A stretch of DNA of 64,000 nucleotides, taken from positions 1-64,000 of the forward strand of contig WNNJ02001895.1 in the NCBI GenBank assembly GCA_012934845.2, written 5' to 3'. Positions 54,901-64,000 of this stretch are shown piece by piece. Within the stretch, counting starts at the first letter, position 1. Every line of letters begins with the position of its first letter. Made by a program: the position numbers and the translations under genes. The notes under the pieces are model-generated. The model worked only from the letters and a program-made list of their open reading frames with translations, searched no databases and was not told the DNA's origin. This stretch comes from Pomphorhynchus laevis (lineage: Eukaryota > Acanthocephala > Palaeacanthocephala > Echinorhynchida > Pomphorhynchidae).

Positions 54901-57900
54901 GAGATAGATGAGCAGATATTTTCAAGCAAGTGAGTGGGAATTGGGTAAGAAGGATATGTTTTATTAGGTAATGACAAAAGAACCGAAGAAGCTTCATCAA
55001 ACATTCATTTAATTTTTATCAATTTTGATCTCATATTTTAAAGTCACATCTTTGCATCAATTCTGTGTGTCTGTGGATACTTGACAATTGATAATCAATT
55101 GATGTGCAAACAAAAATGAGACTTATGTTTAACTCTTTATACAAAAGGGACTGTTTGCTTTAAGAAACCTTTTTTGTAATCACTTATTAGCCTCTATAAT
55201 AGTGACTGTATGGAAATACATGATATGACAGAAATAATTAATTTGTTGTAACAATCAGATACATGAATATTTAAATTCATTTAATCCACATGCCACAGCT
55301 ACAAAAGTAGCTGTGGTGTTTGATTAATAATATGACGTCTGGTTATCTACAAATACTTAAAAAATATATAATTAATTGATTTATATGTTCTTTAACTCAT
55401 GTCCTCTTCAACCACTCGCATTTTCCTCGATCGCACCCTTTTCGATATCGCTCAACTATCTTCTTCCAGCTTTGAAAAATACTGTCGCGAGGAAAACGGC
55501 GAAACATCTCCATCCGAAACACTGACGGAAAATTCAAGTTGTCCACACCCGCCCCAAAATTTATTGCGATCCATCTCCGCTATGTCTTATCCGTAAGCCC
55601 CTTGGACCACCACACACAGTTTTCGCCTCGGCCTCTTCAAACTAGATCTATTCTCAATAAATCCGATATCATCCTCAACCTATTCACCAAGCAATCCATC
55701 GATCTCTTCTGCCTCATCAAATCCTGGCACTGTGATTCTGACGACCTCTCCATCCGCCGCTTGCTCTCTGTCGGTTGCTCACTAGTCGAATCCGCCGGTT
55801 CCTTCAGCTTATACCCTTCTTAATTCTCTAATCATGGCGGCATTGTCGCATTCGTCCGGCACCCCGCGTCTCTTCACAAAATCGCTTCCTATTTCAGTCC
55901 CTGCTCTTTTGAATGGCTCACTTGTCATTCTTCTAGCCCGATGACTCTGGATATCGCTATTGTATTCCGCCCAGGTTCTTCTCCTTTTTTACCGAACTCC
56001 CCGACCTCTTGTCACACTGTTCTTTGTCCTTAATCCCTTCAATCGTTCTTGGCGACTTTAATATCTGCCTCGATCGCTTCTCTTCCACCGAGTCCATCCG
56101 GTTCATCAACATTCTACCCAACTACAATTACAAACTTATCCTTACTTCCTTCACACATATCCTTGGTGGGTCACTCGACATAGTCGCTGTCCACGATCGT
56201 TTTAATGCCTACACCTCACTGTACATCTGTTCCTGGTCTATTCTATCACTTTCTCGTCACTTCTAATCTCACTTCCAACCACTCCCCGAATCACACACTA
56301 TCCTACGTCGCCCTTGGAAAAATCTTGACATCGCCCTTCTCCGCTTCGCCTTATTCAAACCGTCTCTATTTTTTCCACAATAGCATCTTCCTCTCATCAC
56401 GATTTCAACTTTCTTTTCGACTCCGAACTCACATCCACTTTCGATATTATCTTGCTTTTTAAGCTTCACTTTCACCGTTACTTGCACCGTGCCCCATGGT
56501 TTGACATCCAATGCCTACTCTCAAAGCGTCAACTCCATTATGCCTTTTGAGTCTATAACCGCTCTCTCAGACCTTATATCCGTTCAATTACTTTGTCTCT
56601 CCGTGATTCATATCTTGCTCTTCGCCGGTATAATTCCAACCTTCTATGTACCAAAATCAACTCTTTCTGGTAGCATAAAATCATCACTCTATTCAACTCT
56701 AAGTCTCTCTTCCATACTTTTAACTCAATTCTTTCTCGCTCTTCCTCGTCTTGCAACATAAATCCCAATGATTATTCGTCATTTCTCTAGACCAAAGTAT
56801 CCACGTTGCTCTCTCCCAACCCAGCCTTCATTCCATCTCACTGTTACTCGCCTCGCATCATAAGATAAATTTAATAAGATAAATGTATTGTTAAGTGGCC
56901 AATGCGAGCTACCGGCGCGCTTACAAGCCCACTAATATAATTTAGTGGAAGAGTTCAGTGTGAATGGTCAGTTCATTCGTTAATATTGTTCATTCAATCC
57001 GTTCGTTCAGTTCATTCGTTCAATCTATTTTTTTATCCGTTAGTTCAATCATCTAGTTTAATCCGTTCGTTCAGTTAGTTCGTTCAGTCCGTTCGTTTAA
57101 TCCGTTCGTTTAATCCGTTTGTTCGGTACATTCTTTCAGTCCGTTCGTTCAGTCCGTTCGTTCAGTCCGTTCGTTTAGACCGTTTGTTTAGACCGTTTGT
57201 TTAGACCGTTTGTTTAGACCGTTCGTTTAGACCGTTCGTTTAGACCGTTCGTTCAGACTGTTCGTTCAGACTGTTCGTTCAGGCCGTTCGTTCATATCAT
57301 TCGTAAAGTCCATTTGTTTAGATCAGGCGTTTAGTATGTTCATTTAGCCCTTTCATATAGTCAATTAAGTTCTTTAGTTGCGTCTAATTGATAAACTTGT
57401 CTTGTCTATACTGCCCTCTTGCTTTACCAGCACGTGCTTGGGACCGGACATGGCGTAGTTAACGTGAGTTTTTGATTTTAGTTTCTCGTGAAGTTTTGAT
57501 TTGAGTTTCGTGACGTTTTGACTGCATCATCGTCCCGGAACACTTATATCTTATCCCAGTATAAACCGCCGAAGTCTCATCTGTCATCAAGTCCTTGCCC
57601 AACAAAATCTCACCTGCCTATCCTCTGCCTACCACCATACTTAAATCCATATGCTCATCGATATCCCCTTTCTTCACCACCTCGTTTTACTCGTCACTCT
57701 GCGCTCGTATCTTCCCTTCACAATGGAAATCCGTCATGTTCGTCTCCTCCATTAAGAAACAATCGCTCGACCCCTCACTTCCTTCTAGCTATCGCCCCAT
57801 TTCACTCCTCCCTACACTTTCTAAGCTCTTCGAGCGCCTTAATACATGTCAACGTTTATCTCTCTTCATCTAATCTGTACCCTCTTTTCTAATCCGCTTG

Positions 57901-60900
57901 TCGCTCTAATCACTCCACAGAAATCGCCTGCATAAAAATTTTAACGACCTACTGATTTCTCGTGACAAGGCTCTGTATAGTGTTATCATCTTTGACCTCT
58001 CATATGCCTTCCACATCGTCGACCCCTTCATCCTCCTTTCTCGGCTTCGTTATGATTACTACTTTTCTTCCTCCTCAGTAGCATGGTTTGCCTCATATCT
58101 ACCCGACCGTGCTTTTCCCGTCTGTTCAAATTTATTATCCTCCTCTCCCATCCATATTTTCCACGAAGTCCCGCAGATAACGTTATATTGCGAGAAACTA
58201 GCATTATAATGTTCTAACAGAGAATGTAGCTCATATTCAAGTTCGTATTTTTGATAGTCGCACATTTATGTTATTCTGGCCACATCATATGTGTAATTTT
58301 TGATCATCTCTGGAAATTATTCTACTCAAAATATCCACTGTTCCAATCGGACGAATGCCACAATTCTTTTAGGAATAACTACTAATCTACAAGCTATGAA
58401 GGAACGCAAGTTGTTAGTATTTTACGATCTATTGTCTCCATATAGACTAATTACTAAATTTTTGAGCTCATGTGCAAAGTGTTTATATTGTGAGTCGAAT
58501 TTGGTGAGAAACTTTAATCATATGTTTAAACGATTCCAGTCGGTCCTGCTCCTCTTCTGGATTTCATCAATGCACTAATAATTTTGTCCGGATCGATCAG
58601 TTCAAATAGTGATGAATTATAGTTTATCATAGACTGTTGATCAGACATGCTTCAGTTATAACCGTTATAGTTAGTTGCCCAGTTATAACCGTTATAACTG
58701 GGCAACTAAGGATAAATTTGTAAAATGTATGACGGTCATCCTTTAATCACTGAGTCATGACTTAATACTAGATGAATATCTGTCTACTAGTACTGCAGGC
58801 GCGACATAAATCCTACCTTTTTCCATAAATCGTTAATGCTTTTCTTGTTCGTATTTACCATGCAAACACCAACGTTTTTTCAAGACAAAAGTATGCGACT
58901 TACTTTCATCCGAAGCGTCTATGTAGAATTCATTCAATAGATCGATTCGCTGATAACACAATTTGAAAGCACTTTCCCCCATTAGGTTTCCATTGAATGA
59001 CGATATGACACATATCGTATATCGCGAGATCGATATGTTGATACTTAGAAAGATAAATTTATTTTTAGTGGCAAATGTGTGCCAATGGCGCACATTGACG
59101 AATGTGCGCCATTGGCGTAGTGCAGTGTGTTAGTTCAGTTCGTTCGTTCATATTGTTCGTTAAGTTCGTTTGTTCAGTTCGTTAAGTTCATTCGTTCAAT
59201 TCGACCGTTAAATTCGTTCGTTCAGTTCGTTCGTTCAGTCTGTTCGTTAGTACGTTCGTTAAATTCGTTCAGACTGTTTGTTAAATCCGTTTTATTCGTT
59301 CGTTCAGTCCGTTTGTTCCGTCTAATTCATGCACGTTGTTCATTTATACTCCGCTCCTCCTTTCTCAGCACGAGCTTAGGATCTGCCATGGCCGTGATAC
59401 TTAGCTTGAATCGTTCTTCCATAATCTTAAACAACCCAGAATTCTTTTGCTCTCATCCATAACAGAAAATCACGAATAATCTATAGATTTGTGATATATC
59501 TAGATAATGAGTTGTCGCTGAAAAGTATAATCGCGTGACATTTTATTAATTTTAATAAAAGTTGAGGAACTTTTAGAATATTTTGACTATTAATATGCTA
59601 TGCGATGAATCAACGACATTAATTAGCGATTTTGTTGAAGCAAAACGAATTGTGAATTGTTAACATTTAGCAAACTATGTAATTTTAAAATTTATTTTTA
59701 ATTAAATCAAATGCATTTCGCCTTATGGATGTCGTCTTCTATACAGTTAATAGTCTATTTCCTTAGGTTGTAACATAAAAAATGGAACTGATGGAATATT
59801 AATGGTTTCTCGTCATGGCCCTGTCAGAGGAGAGGCATTTGTCGAATTAGAATCTGAAAACGATCTTGAAGTAGCAATGTCGAAGCATCGTGATCATATG
59901 GGAACACGATACATCGAGGGTATAGTTTTTAATATTTTTAGCCTTTTCTTAGATACTTTGTACATTTTTTAATTTGAGTGGAATACATTTTCAATAGACA
60001 ACATTAAATGAAAGGAAAACTTTAAATCCAACAAATTTGCTTTAATGTTTTGATTTATTGTATCAACCTGATTGATAATTAACTATTAAATTGATATATT
60101 AAATAATAATTAACTATTAAATTATTAAACATAAATATGTGTTATACAATTTTTTTATTATGCTTTTCAAAATATAGAACAATTGAAATAAGTATATCAT
60201 TAAATGAGACAATTTGTAACGTAAAGTGTAAAATCATTTTATTATTTTTTAGTATTTAAGGATTTTATTGAAATTTTAACTAATATATTATTAATCGTAA
60301 TTTTGGCTATCAAAATATCAAATAGAAACTAGCATTCGAATATTAATTTGGTTTTAATGAAATTTTTTATAATTTCTATTATTTTTGATATTTATCTCGA
60401 AGTGCGATATCATAACGACAATCAAGCGAAAATAAGATTGTTAAATTTGGCGATGGGGCCACTAAATTCGATTTCCTTCAAGTATTTTAATTTATACAGT
60501 ATTGTTAAAATAGTCTTCAAAATATTTCTACAAGTTTGTTTAAGTGCTTTTTTGCAGATAATATTCAAAATGTTGTCATATGCTTTATAAAGGAGCGATA
60601 ATTTATATGTCATATACATTAGTTTAATCGGTAATTTCGTTAGCTTCGCTATATATCAGAATGCTTTTTTAAAGTTAATTATATTATAATTGTTGCATTT
60701 TTTCCATTTTGTTAGTCCTTAATGCTGACAATATTGACTCTGATAATGATTTATTTCGCTATATATCAATATGAGTTTGATTTCTTAAAGTAAATTATAT
60801 AAATATTGCCATTTGTCTTTTATTAAATTTCCTTAAATGCTGATTATATTATTAACCCAGGTGCTTTTTTGATTTATAAAATGATATTTTATATGCAATA

Positions 60901-63797
60901 TTATCTTTCATATATAATCAAGCATATAATAATTTAACATTAAAAAACTTTTTTTAACAGTTTGGATAAAGAAATTATTATCGAATAAAACTGTTTTATT
61001 TATTTTTTATATTAAAGAATTTTATTAAATCGGCAATTTGTTAAGAATTTTTATTTCGCTATCAAGTTGCGGAGGTTACATTAATACGCGAAGGTGTTAA
61101 GCTATTATGATTGCGTTAAGTGTTGGGATATTGGCCCATTTGCGGCCTTTAATCGATAGCATAATGTTTTATAAAAATATCAGCAAAGGTTTGTTGATAA
61201 GTTACAAACTGTCCCTCGTCTCTGTTTGTAATGTTCTATGAGGATTATTTGTTTCAGTATTCCGGTCAAGTGCGGGAGAAATGAATCATGTTCTAAATCC
61301 GAAGGTTGTGGCTAACTGGCGTGATCCTGTTGTCCGCTTAAGGGGAATTCCTTACTACTGTACGAAGGATGATATTTACGACTTTTTTTCAGGTATAAAA
61401 ATGTGGTGGGGTTTGCTTATTGAAGCCCTATACCTTTCGACTATTTTTGTAAGTTTGGTAATACGTGGGTATGTATGTAGGGCTGCAGATTGCACATAAC
61501 GGGGTCTACATGTCAATGGATGAAACTGGCAATGCAAGTGGGCTTGCCTTTGTTGCTTTTACGAAAATGGACATTGCATTCAAAGCATTGGAAAAGCATC
61601 GGATGATGATCGGTCACAGGTTGGGTTGGGTTTCTTAACTAGTTTGAAATAATATCTGTTCAGATGTTTGTTTTTGCTTTATTTTGAGATATTTTTCTTT
61701 AATTGTTTGCTCAAATTTGCACGCCAATTTTTTATTTAATAGATATGTCGAAGTATTCCAGTCATCTTACTCAGAAGCTCGTGCTAAAATGTTGGACGAT
61801 ATCGAACTAAGTGGAAGAATACCGTTTGTATCAAAAAATGTTGATCGTTATCCACGTGATGTACGAACGGACTTGAGCAGTGATTTCCGAATCGATATTC
61901 GTGATGCTCGATCTGGTGGCTTACGCGAAGAATTGCGTGGAGATTTTCGTGGTGGAGATATTCGAGATTTCCGTGGAGATTTTCGAAATCTACTTGAAGA
62001 TTTGCGCGGAGACTTGCCACGTAGTGTGCGTAGAGACGTGCGAGGAGATTTTCGAGCTGACATGGAACGCGATTTCCGTGGTAGCGAATTACGTGGCGAA
62101 GCACGAAGCAACTTACGATATGATATTCCAAGCAATTTTCGTAGTAATTTTGATTCTTTTGCACCACCTCATAGCCGAACAGATCGTTCGAAATATGATT
62201 ACAAATCAGGTATACCAAGTAATTATTAAACAAGATGAGCTCGGATAATACATTTTGTATAATCGATTTTTATTTGTAGAAAATAGTAAGTAAATGTAAG
62301 AACATATATTAGAGAAACTTATTTCTTGTTATTTAAACTTTAGGACTGAATGAAATAAAACTATTCTAAGTAATGAATAAATTTTTTAACTATTTTAAGT
62401 AATGATTTCAGATATCTTGAAATTATTATCGAATAAACCACACACAGAACATACCACTTATTGTCCGCGTTCATAAACACAGGTGTCACGATATGCTTTG
62501 AATAATTCCTGTATCCCATGCCACGATCGTTCGAAATTTTGTCATATTCAATGCCCACTCATTTTTCGTCTGTTTAATTGTCCTATCTTTTCCAAAAAAC
62601 GCCCTACCTGTAATATGGTTCGGTTCGACCTTTCAAGTATCAACTTTAAGCAATTAGATGCATGCCAGAGCCGCTTAATCAAAAAAGCCCTTCGCCTATC
62701 ACCCAAAATTCATTCAACTCCCTTTGTAGCAATCACATCTAGTAAACTACTACAAGTAGACTATCGACGACATTTTCGTCATCTTGAAGCATCTACATTC
62801 AAACAAAAAACATCCACATTCAAACAAAACATGAAACAATTTACTACTGAGCTCTTTGGAATCGACCCTAAAATAACCTCAGCTTCAAATACCTTGAAAT
62901 CATTATGGCATAAACCTCACGTAAATAAAAGCACTTATTGTCCGCGCTTATATACACGGGTATCACGATCAGCTTTGCATAATCCGTATCTCATACCAAA
63001 ATCGTTCGAATTATTGCGCTGTAAGTTTTGTCACATTCAATGTCCATCCATTTCTCGTCTCTTTAATTGCCCTATCTTTTCCAAATTGTCACTCAAGGAA
63101 ATCGATTCGCTACTAGTATTGTCTAAACAAAACAGTCATTTTGTGAACTCTTAGCTATGCATATATCTACTTAATTCGATCATCTGGGGAATTTTGATTA
63201 AATGTAAATTAACGATTATCTTAATGTGTAATTAATAATTATAAATTAATAATTATAAATTATAAATTTATAATTATTAATTATAGTATTCTGTAAACAA
63301 AATTCCTAATTGTGGAACTCTTAGCTAAGCATATTTCTACTTAATTCGATTATCTAGGGAATTTACTTTAATATAATTTTCGTATGACAATTAGATTTGG
63401 ATAATTTAAATTAATTCGTTTTAATAAAATAAGTTTTATTTATTCATAATTAACTTGATTAAGTGAAAAACTAATTTGCTAACGACAACTGCTAATAAAG
63501 CCGGATTATTTGTACTAAAATTTGATAGTCAAAATTAAGAAAGCTGCTTCTCTTGTATTCGATAAATGGCAATATAGATTTTAAAAATAGTTTTATATCT
63601 GCATTTTTTTAAACATAGGTCTTACGAATACTGCTGGAAATCCTCACATCGATAATGTTGGAGGAGGCGGTCACTATCCACTTTCAAATTCTGCACGTAG
63701 ACAAAACTCTTTCAACAACAACTTTGCTGCTCCTCCTTCGAACAACATATTAATGCAGGGACTGCCATTCAGCTGCTCAGACATGGATATCATAGAG
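48639..63797 (+). CDS. hnRNP H/F-type RNA-binding protein gene, 6 exons visible, 3' part beyond right edge
   Basis: Nuclear RNA-binding protein of the quasi-RRM family (vertebrate hnRNP H/F, fly Glorund), which binds G-rich RNA and controls splicing and mRNA fate. Exons: 48639-48939, 59767-59919, 61258-61392, 61481-61619, 61743-62209, 63619-63797; all phases agree. Order: an 84-residue acidic/Gly/Asn-rich leader; qRRM1 (RYVVKLRGLPWSATKEEVVS ... GEAFVELESEND ... GTRYIEVFRSSAGEM); qRRM2 (PVVRLRGIPYYCTKDDIYDF ... GLAFVAFTKMD ... GHRYVEVFQSSYSEA); a long Arg/Asp-rich linker; start of qRRM3 (NNILMQGLPFSCSDMDIIE). The GLPW and GIPYYC signatures and spacing follow hnRNP H closely. ESRP/Fusilli or GRSF1 fit less well. 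Intron 1 is 10.8 kb and full of LINEs. Confidence 0.9.
48940..49524. other. hnRNP intron 1, start
   Basis: AT-rich, nothing recognised before the first LINE piece. Confidence 0.45.
49525..50100 (-). mobile_element. LINE family A 3' fragment
   Basis: ORF2 C-terminus (PSFLNLLFLDNSRP, LRSRNSLLLHV, VAAPLSWNHLPI) and 3' UTR with the variant hairpin CGTGC-AGTTG-GCACG and CCACTTTAAATAAAT tail. More diverged than the 35.8-kb copy. Confidence 0.88.
50085..50184. repeat. Short junction repeats between LINE A and LINE B
   Basis: GATATGAAAGTCATACAAG and truncated versions of it recur four times. The unit derives from the adjoining LINE A sequence, as if expanded by slippage when LINE B inserted. Confidence 0.75.
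50185..53578 (+). mobile_element. LINE family B, longest copy (5'-truncated in ORF1)
   Basis: Reference for family B. ORF1 C-terminal part (VTNITPSNSLSPQARLDHDV ... RIFLDRAPSEIAH) overlaps ORF2 (ATG at 50610). ORF2 endonuclease: LLNTRSILN, LTESWHSDSDD, VYRPGS, LGDFNIRLD, GLSDHF. RT: SYRPISLLPTLSKLLERL, FRTNHSTEIAC, ISLDLSSAFDIVDH, VPQGSVLGPLLF and MQYADDNL, with catalytic Asp kept. It ends LRSHLLDT*, then the hairpin GCGTGC-GCTG-GCGCGC and GTTAAAATAAATCC. I see about four frameshifts (near 50565, 51225, 52575, 53035). GC content is much higher than the flanks. Same layout as family A, but clearly separate in sequence. Confidence 0.9.
53585..54466 (-). mobile_element. LINE family A fragment (RT region)
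   Basis: Minus strand covers the RT from LSKFLKRLVLKQVN to SLKAFVRDEV, with several deletions and frameshifts. It abuts the tail of the longest family B copy. Confidence 0.82.
54467..55005 (-). mobile_element. LINE family A fragment (RT fingers), overlapping the previous piece
   Basis: A second piece that partly repeats the same RT segment: SYRPISLLPTLSKLLERLVL and LSLPNKTYPSYPIPTHLLEN are clear. It is a separate insertion or local duplication. Less decayed than its neighbour. Confidence 0.82.
55006..55384. other. AT-rich spacer in hnRNP intron 1
   Basis: Contains a perfect hairpin CCACAGCTAC AAAA GTAGCTGTGG at 55291-55314; otherwise featureless. Confidence 0.4.
55385..56861 (+). mobile_element. 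LINE family B, decayed copy, left part
   Basis: From the ORF1 C-terminus (SSSTTRIFLDRTLFDIAQLS) through the endonuclease (LGDFNICLDRFSSTESIRFI) and linker. Interrupted at 56861 by the small element 56862-57523 and resumes at 57524. Many frameshifts; older than the 50-53 kb copy. Confidence 0.85.
56862..57523 (-). mobile_element. Small non-autonomous LINE-like element 1 (662 bp) with minisatellite body
   Basis: Exact insertion into LINE B: 7-bp target duplication GCATCAT at 56855-56861 and 57524-57530. Read minus, it has a leader with three AAAACTTCACGA-like repeats, a 25-codon ORF (57451-57374, MSGPKHVLVKQEGSID...), about 25 degenerate copies of a 13-bp unit (GTCTAAACGAACG type, 57300-56985), then an LINE-like 3' end: GGGCTTGTAAGCGCGC, a weak hairpin and GGCCACTTAACAATACATTT. 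No RT and no clear tRNA-type A or B box. Shares ORF, body and tail with element 2 at 59049. Confidence 0.75.
57524..58180 (+). mobile_element. LINE family B, decayed copy, right part
   Basis: Continues the copy from 55385: PNKISPAYPLPTTILKSICS, KKQSLDPSLPSSYRPISLLP, and toward the FDIVDH region. It breaks off before YADD. Several frameshifts. Confidence 0.85.
58181..58650 (-). pseudogene. Unrecognised decayed coding stretch
   Basis: Minus strand: an ATG at about 58647 opens MSDQQSMINYNSSLFELIDP and runs about 40 codons to IV. After frame changes the sequence reads KFLTKFDSQYKHFAHELKNL and YQKYELEYELHSLLEH. The pieces look protein-like (mixed charge, few stops) but match nothing I know. It may be a transposon ORF1. 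Low confidence. Confidence 0.3.
58671..58709. repeat. 39-bp near-perfect palindrome
   Basis: Two 19-base arms (TTAGTTGCCCAGTTATAAC and its complement) around a single C at 58690. Part of the arm, AGTTATAACCGTTATA, also occurs just upstream (about 58653). Confidence 0.92.
58710..59048. other. hnRNP intron 1, unassigned
   Basis: A minus frame (59093-58833) reads ESAFKLCYQRIDLLNEFYID and then KSHTFVLKKRWCLHG. It looks protein-like, but its 5' end lies in the neighbouring mobile element. Not called as a gene. Confidence 0.3.
59049..59394 (-). mobile_element. Small non-autonomous LINE-like element 2 (346 bp)
   Basis: 10-bp target duplication TGATACTTAG at 59039-59048 and 59395-59404. Read minus, it starts ACGGCC and then a 20-codon ORF (59389-59327, MADPKLVLRKEERSINEQRA), degenerate 13-bp units of the ACTGAACGAACGA type (about 59320-59130), a hairpin GTGCGCC-ATT-GGCACAC and a CATTTGCCACTAAAAATAAATTTATC tail. 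The ORF matches that of element 1 as M-x-x-PK-x-VL-x-K-x-E-x-SI. Confidence 0.75.
59405..59766. other. hnRNP intron 1, end
   Basis: AT-rich; nothing beyond the acceptor TTCCTTAG. Confidence 0.45.
59767..59919 (+). CDS. hnRNP H/F-like exon 2: rest of qRRM1
   Basis: 153 bp. GCNIKNGTDGILMVSRHG, then RGEAFVELESENDLEVAMSK and GTRYIE. GEAFVELES is identical to vertebrate hnRNP H. Acceptor TTCCTTAG, donor GTATAG. Confidence 0.92.
59920..61257. other. hnRNP intron 2
   Basis: 1338 bp, very AT-rich, with small duplications such as ATTTCGCTATATATCA (60643 and 60747). No mobile element recognised. Confidence 0.5.
61258..61392 (+). CDS. hnRNP H/F-like exon 3: linker and start of qRRM2
   Basis: 135 bp. 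VFRSSAGEMNHVL joins to exon 2, then DPVVRLRGIPYYCTKDDIYD and FFSG. Acceptor TTTCAG, donor GTATAA. Confidence 0.92.
61481..61619 (+). CDS. hnRNP H/F-like exon 4: rest of qRRM2
   Basis: 139 bp after an 88-bp intron. GLQIAHNGVYMSMDETGNAS then GLAFVAFTKMDIAFKALEKH aligns with FFSGLEI.PNGI...GEAFVQF.....AEKALKKH. Acceptor ATGTATGTAG is pyrimidine-poor; donor GTTGGG is non-consensus. Confidence 0.85.
61743..62209 (+). CDS. hnRNP H/F-like exon 5: end of qRRM2 and Arg/Asp-rich linker
   Basis: 467 bp. It begins YVEVFQSSYSEARAKML. From about residue 38 it is a mixed-charge repeat-like region with many RGDFR, RDFR and LRGDL motifs, replacing the Gly/Tyr-rich linker of vertebrate hnRNP H. Acceptor TTTAATAG, donor GTATAC. 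Confidence 0.88.
62210..62429. other. hnRNP intron 5, start
   Basis: AT-rich with the repeated motif TTTTAAGTAATGA; no gene. Confidence 0.4.
62430..63160 (+). mobile_element. LINE post-RT C-terminal fragment with internal duplication
   Basis: The frame at 62483-63154 reads QLDACQSRLIKKALRLSPKI then FVAITSSKLLQVDYRRHFRH, as in the region after the RT of several LINE clades (L...Q..LIK..LGL). A Cys-rich tail, FCHIQCPSISRLFNCPIFSK, is present twice because about 150 bp (62445-62600) is repeated at 62935-63085. No RT domain. Clade unknown; a decayed host gene cannot be excluded. Confidence 0.5.
63143..63370. repeat. Two direct copies of a 55-bp motif
   Basis: AACTCTTAGCTATGCATATA and its continuation at 63146-63200 recur with a few changes at 63317-63370. 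Between them is an AT palindrome-rich stretch (about 63225-63290). Probably the 3' UTR of the neighbouring element. Confidence 0.7.
63619..63797 (+). CDS. hnRNP H/F-like exon 6: linker end and start of qRRM3
   Basis: 179 bp. GLTNTAGNPHIDN, an Asn/Ser/Ala stretch, then NNILMQGLPFSCSDMDIIE opens the third qRRM. Acceptor AACATAG, donor GTAATG. The rest lies beyond the window. Confidence 0.88.
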
Positions 63798-64000
63798 GTA
63801 ATGTATTTGCTTTTCGTAGTTCTATAATTGAATTTCTCTCTATTTAATCGGTTTATTTTATAAACGTTATTGACTGATTTAATTTTCTCTTTTTTAAGAT
63901 AAAATAAAATGCGACTTATTATATATTTTTTAATTTATTTTATGAACTTAACTTTATATAAAATCTCTTAATTTTTTGTAATTATTTGTTTTGTATATCA
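63798..64000. other. hnRNP intron 6, start
   Basis: AT-rich; the next exon lies beyond the window. Confidence 0.5.

Noticed and set aside
57000-59340. Simple-sequence origin for the GTTCGTTCAG-like stretches, with no mobile element
   Set aside because: Both stretches sit inside segments bounded by exact 7- and 10-bp target duplications and share an ORF and LINE tail, so a mobile element explains more.
61784-62233. Minus-strand and second plus-strand frames over hnRNP exon 5 (149, 95 and 122 codons)
   Set aside because: They are shadows of the biased Arg/Asp codons of the real exon; they lack splice logic and homology.

Overview
The window is metazoan nuclear DNA: very AT-rich, with split genes, standard-code exons, introns as short as 42 bp, and about half its length in LINEs, Penelope-like elements (PLEs), one LTR retrotransposon and tandem repeats. 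The small introns, and start codons lying 0-3 nt after a 3' splice site, suggest a small invertebrate (nematode, rotifer, flatworm or arthropod grade). The species cannot be fixed from the sequence.

Left part (1-18.8 kb): a minus-strand nuclear gene for mitochondrial isoleucyl-tRNA synthetase (IARS2 type). Eleven exons with consistent splice phases run from the start codon at 18757 to 1444. They carry the targeting region, HIGH motif, CP1 editing domain, the SRQR region and KMSKS; the anticodon-binding and C-terminal exons lie beyond the left edge. Its introns hold several closely related copies of an AT-rich PLE reverse transcriptase and its 3' region, a second PLE with a GIY-YIG-like end, and arrays with 164, 37, 77 and 15 bp units.

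Middle (18.8-48.6 kb): a transposon graveyard between the two host genes. A Ty3/Gypsy-like LTR fossil (20705-29495, 5-bp target duplication) sits inside a 293-bp satellite. It was itself hit by a nearly intact L2-like LINE (family A, 23187-27529) and by a LINE family B tail inside its 5' LTR. Further right lie CR1-like LINEs in both orientations, a LINE with a CCHC zinc knuckle, and two inverted 5'-half/3'-half family B arrangements, one joined to a 49-copy 16-bp minisatellite.

Right part (48.6-64 kb): a plus-strand gene for an hnRNP H/F-type protein (quasi-RRM family). Six exons are visible, coding two complete qRRMs and the start of a third, with the 3' end outside the window. Its 10.8-kb first intron is packed with family A and B LINE pieces.

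The observation I rate highest is a pair of short elements in that intron (56862-57523 and 59049-59394). Each has its own target-site duplication, a matching small ORF, a 13-bp minisatellite body and a 3' end resembling that of the L2-like LINEs. I read them as a non-autonomous family using the LINE machinery. The 3' ends of all these elements share a short hairpin with compensatory base changes.
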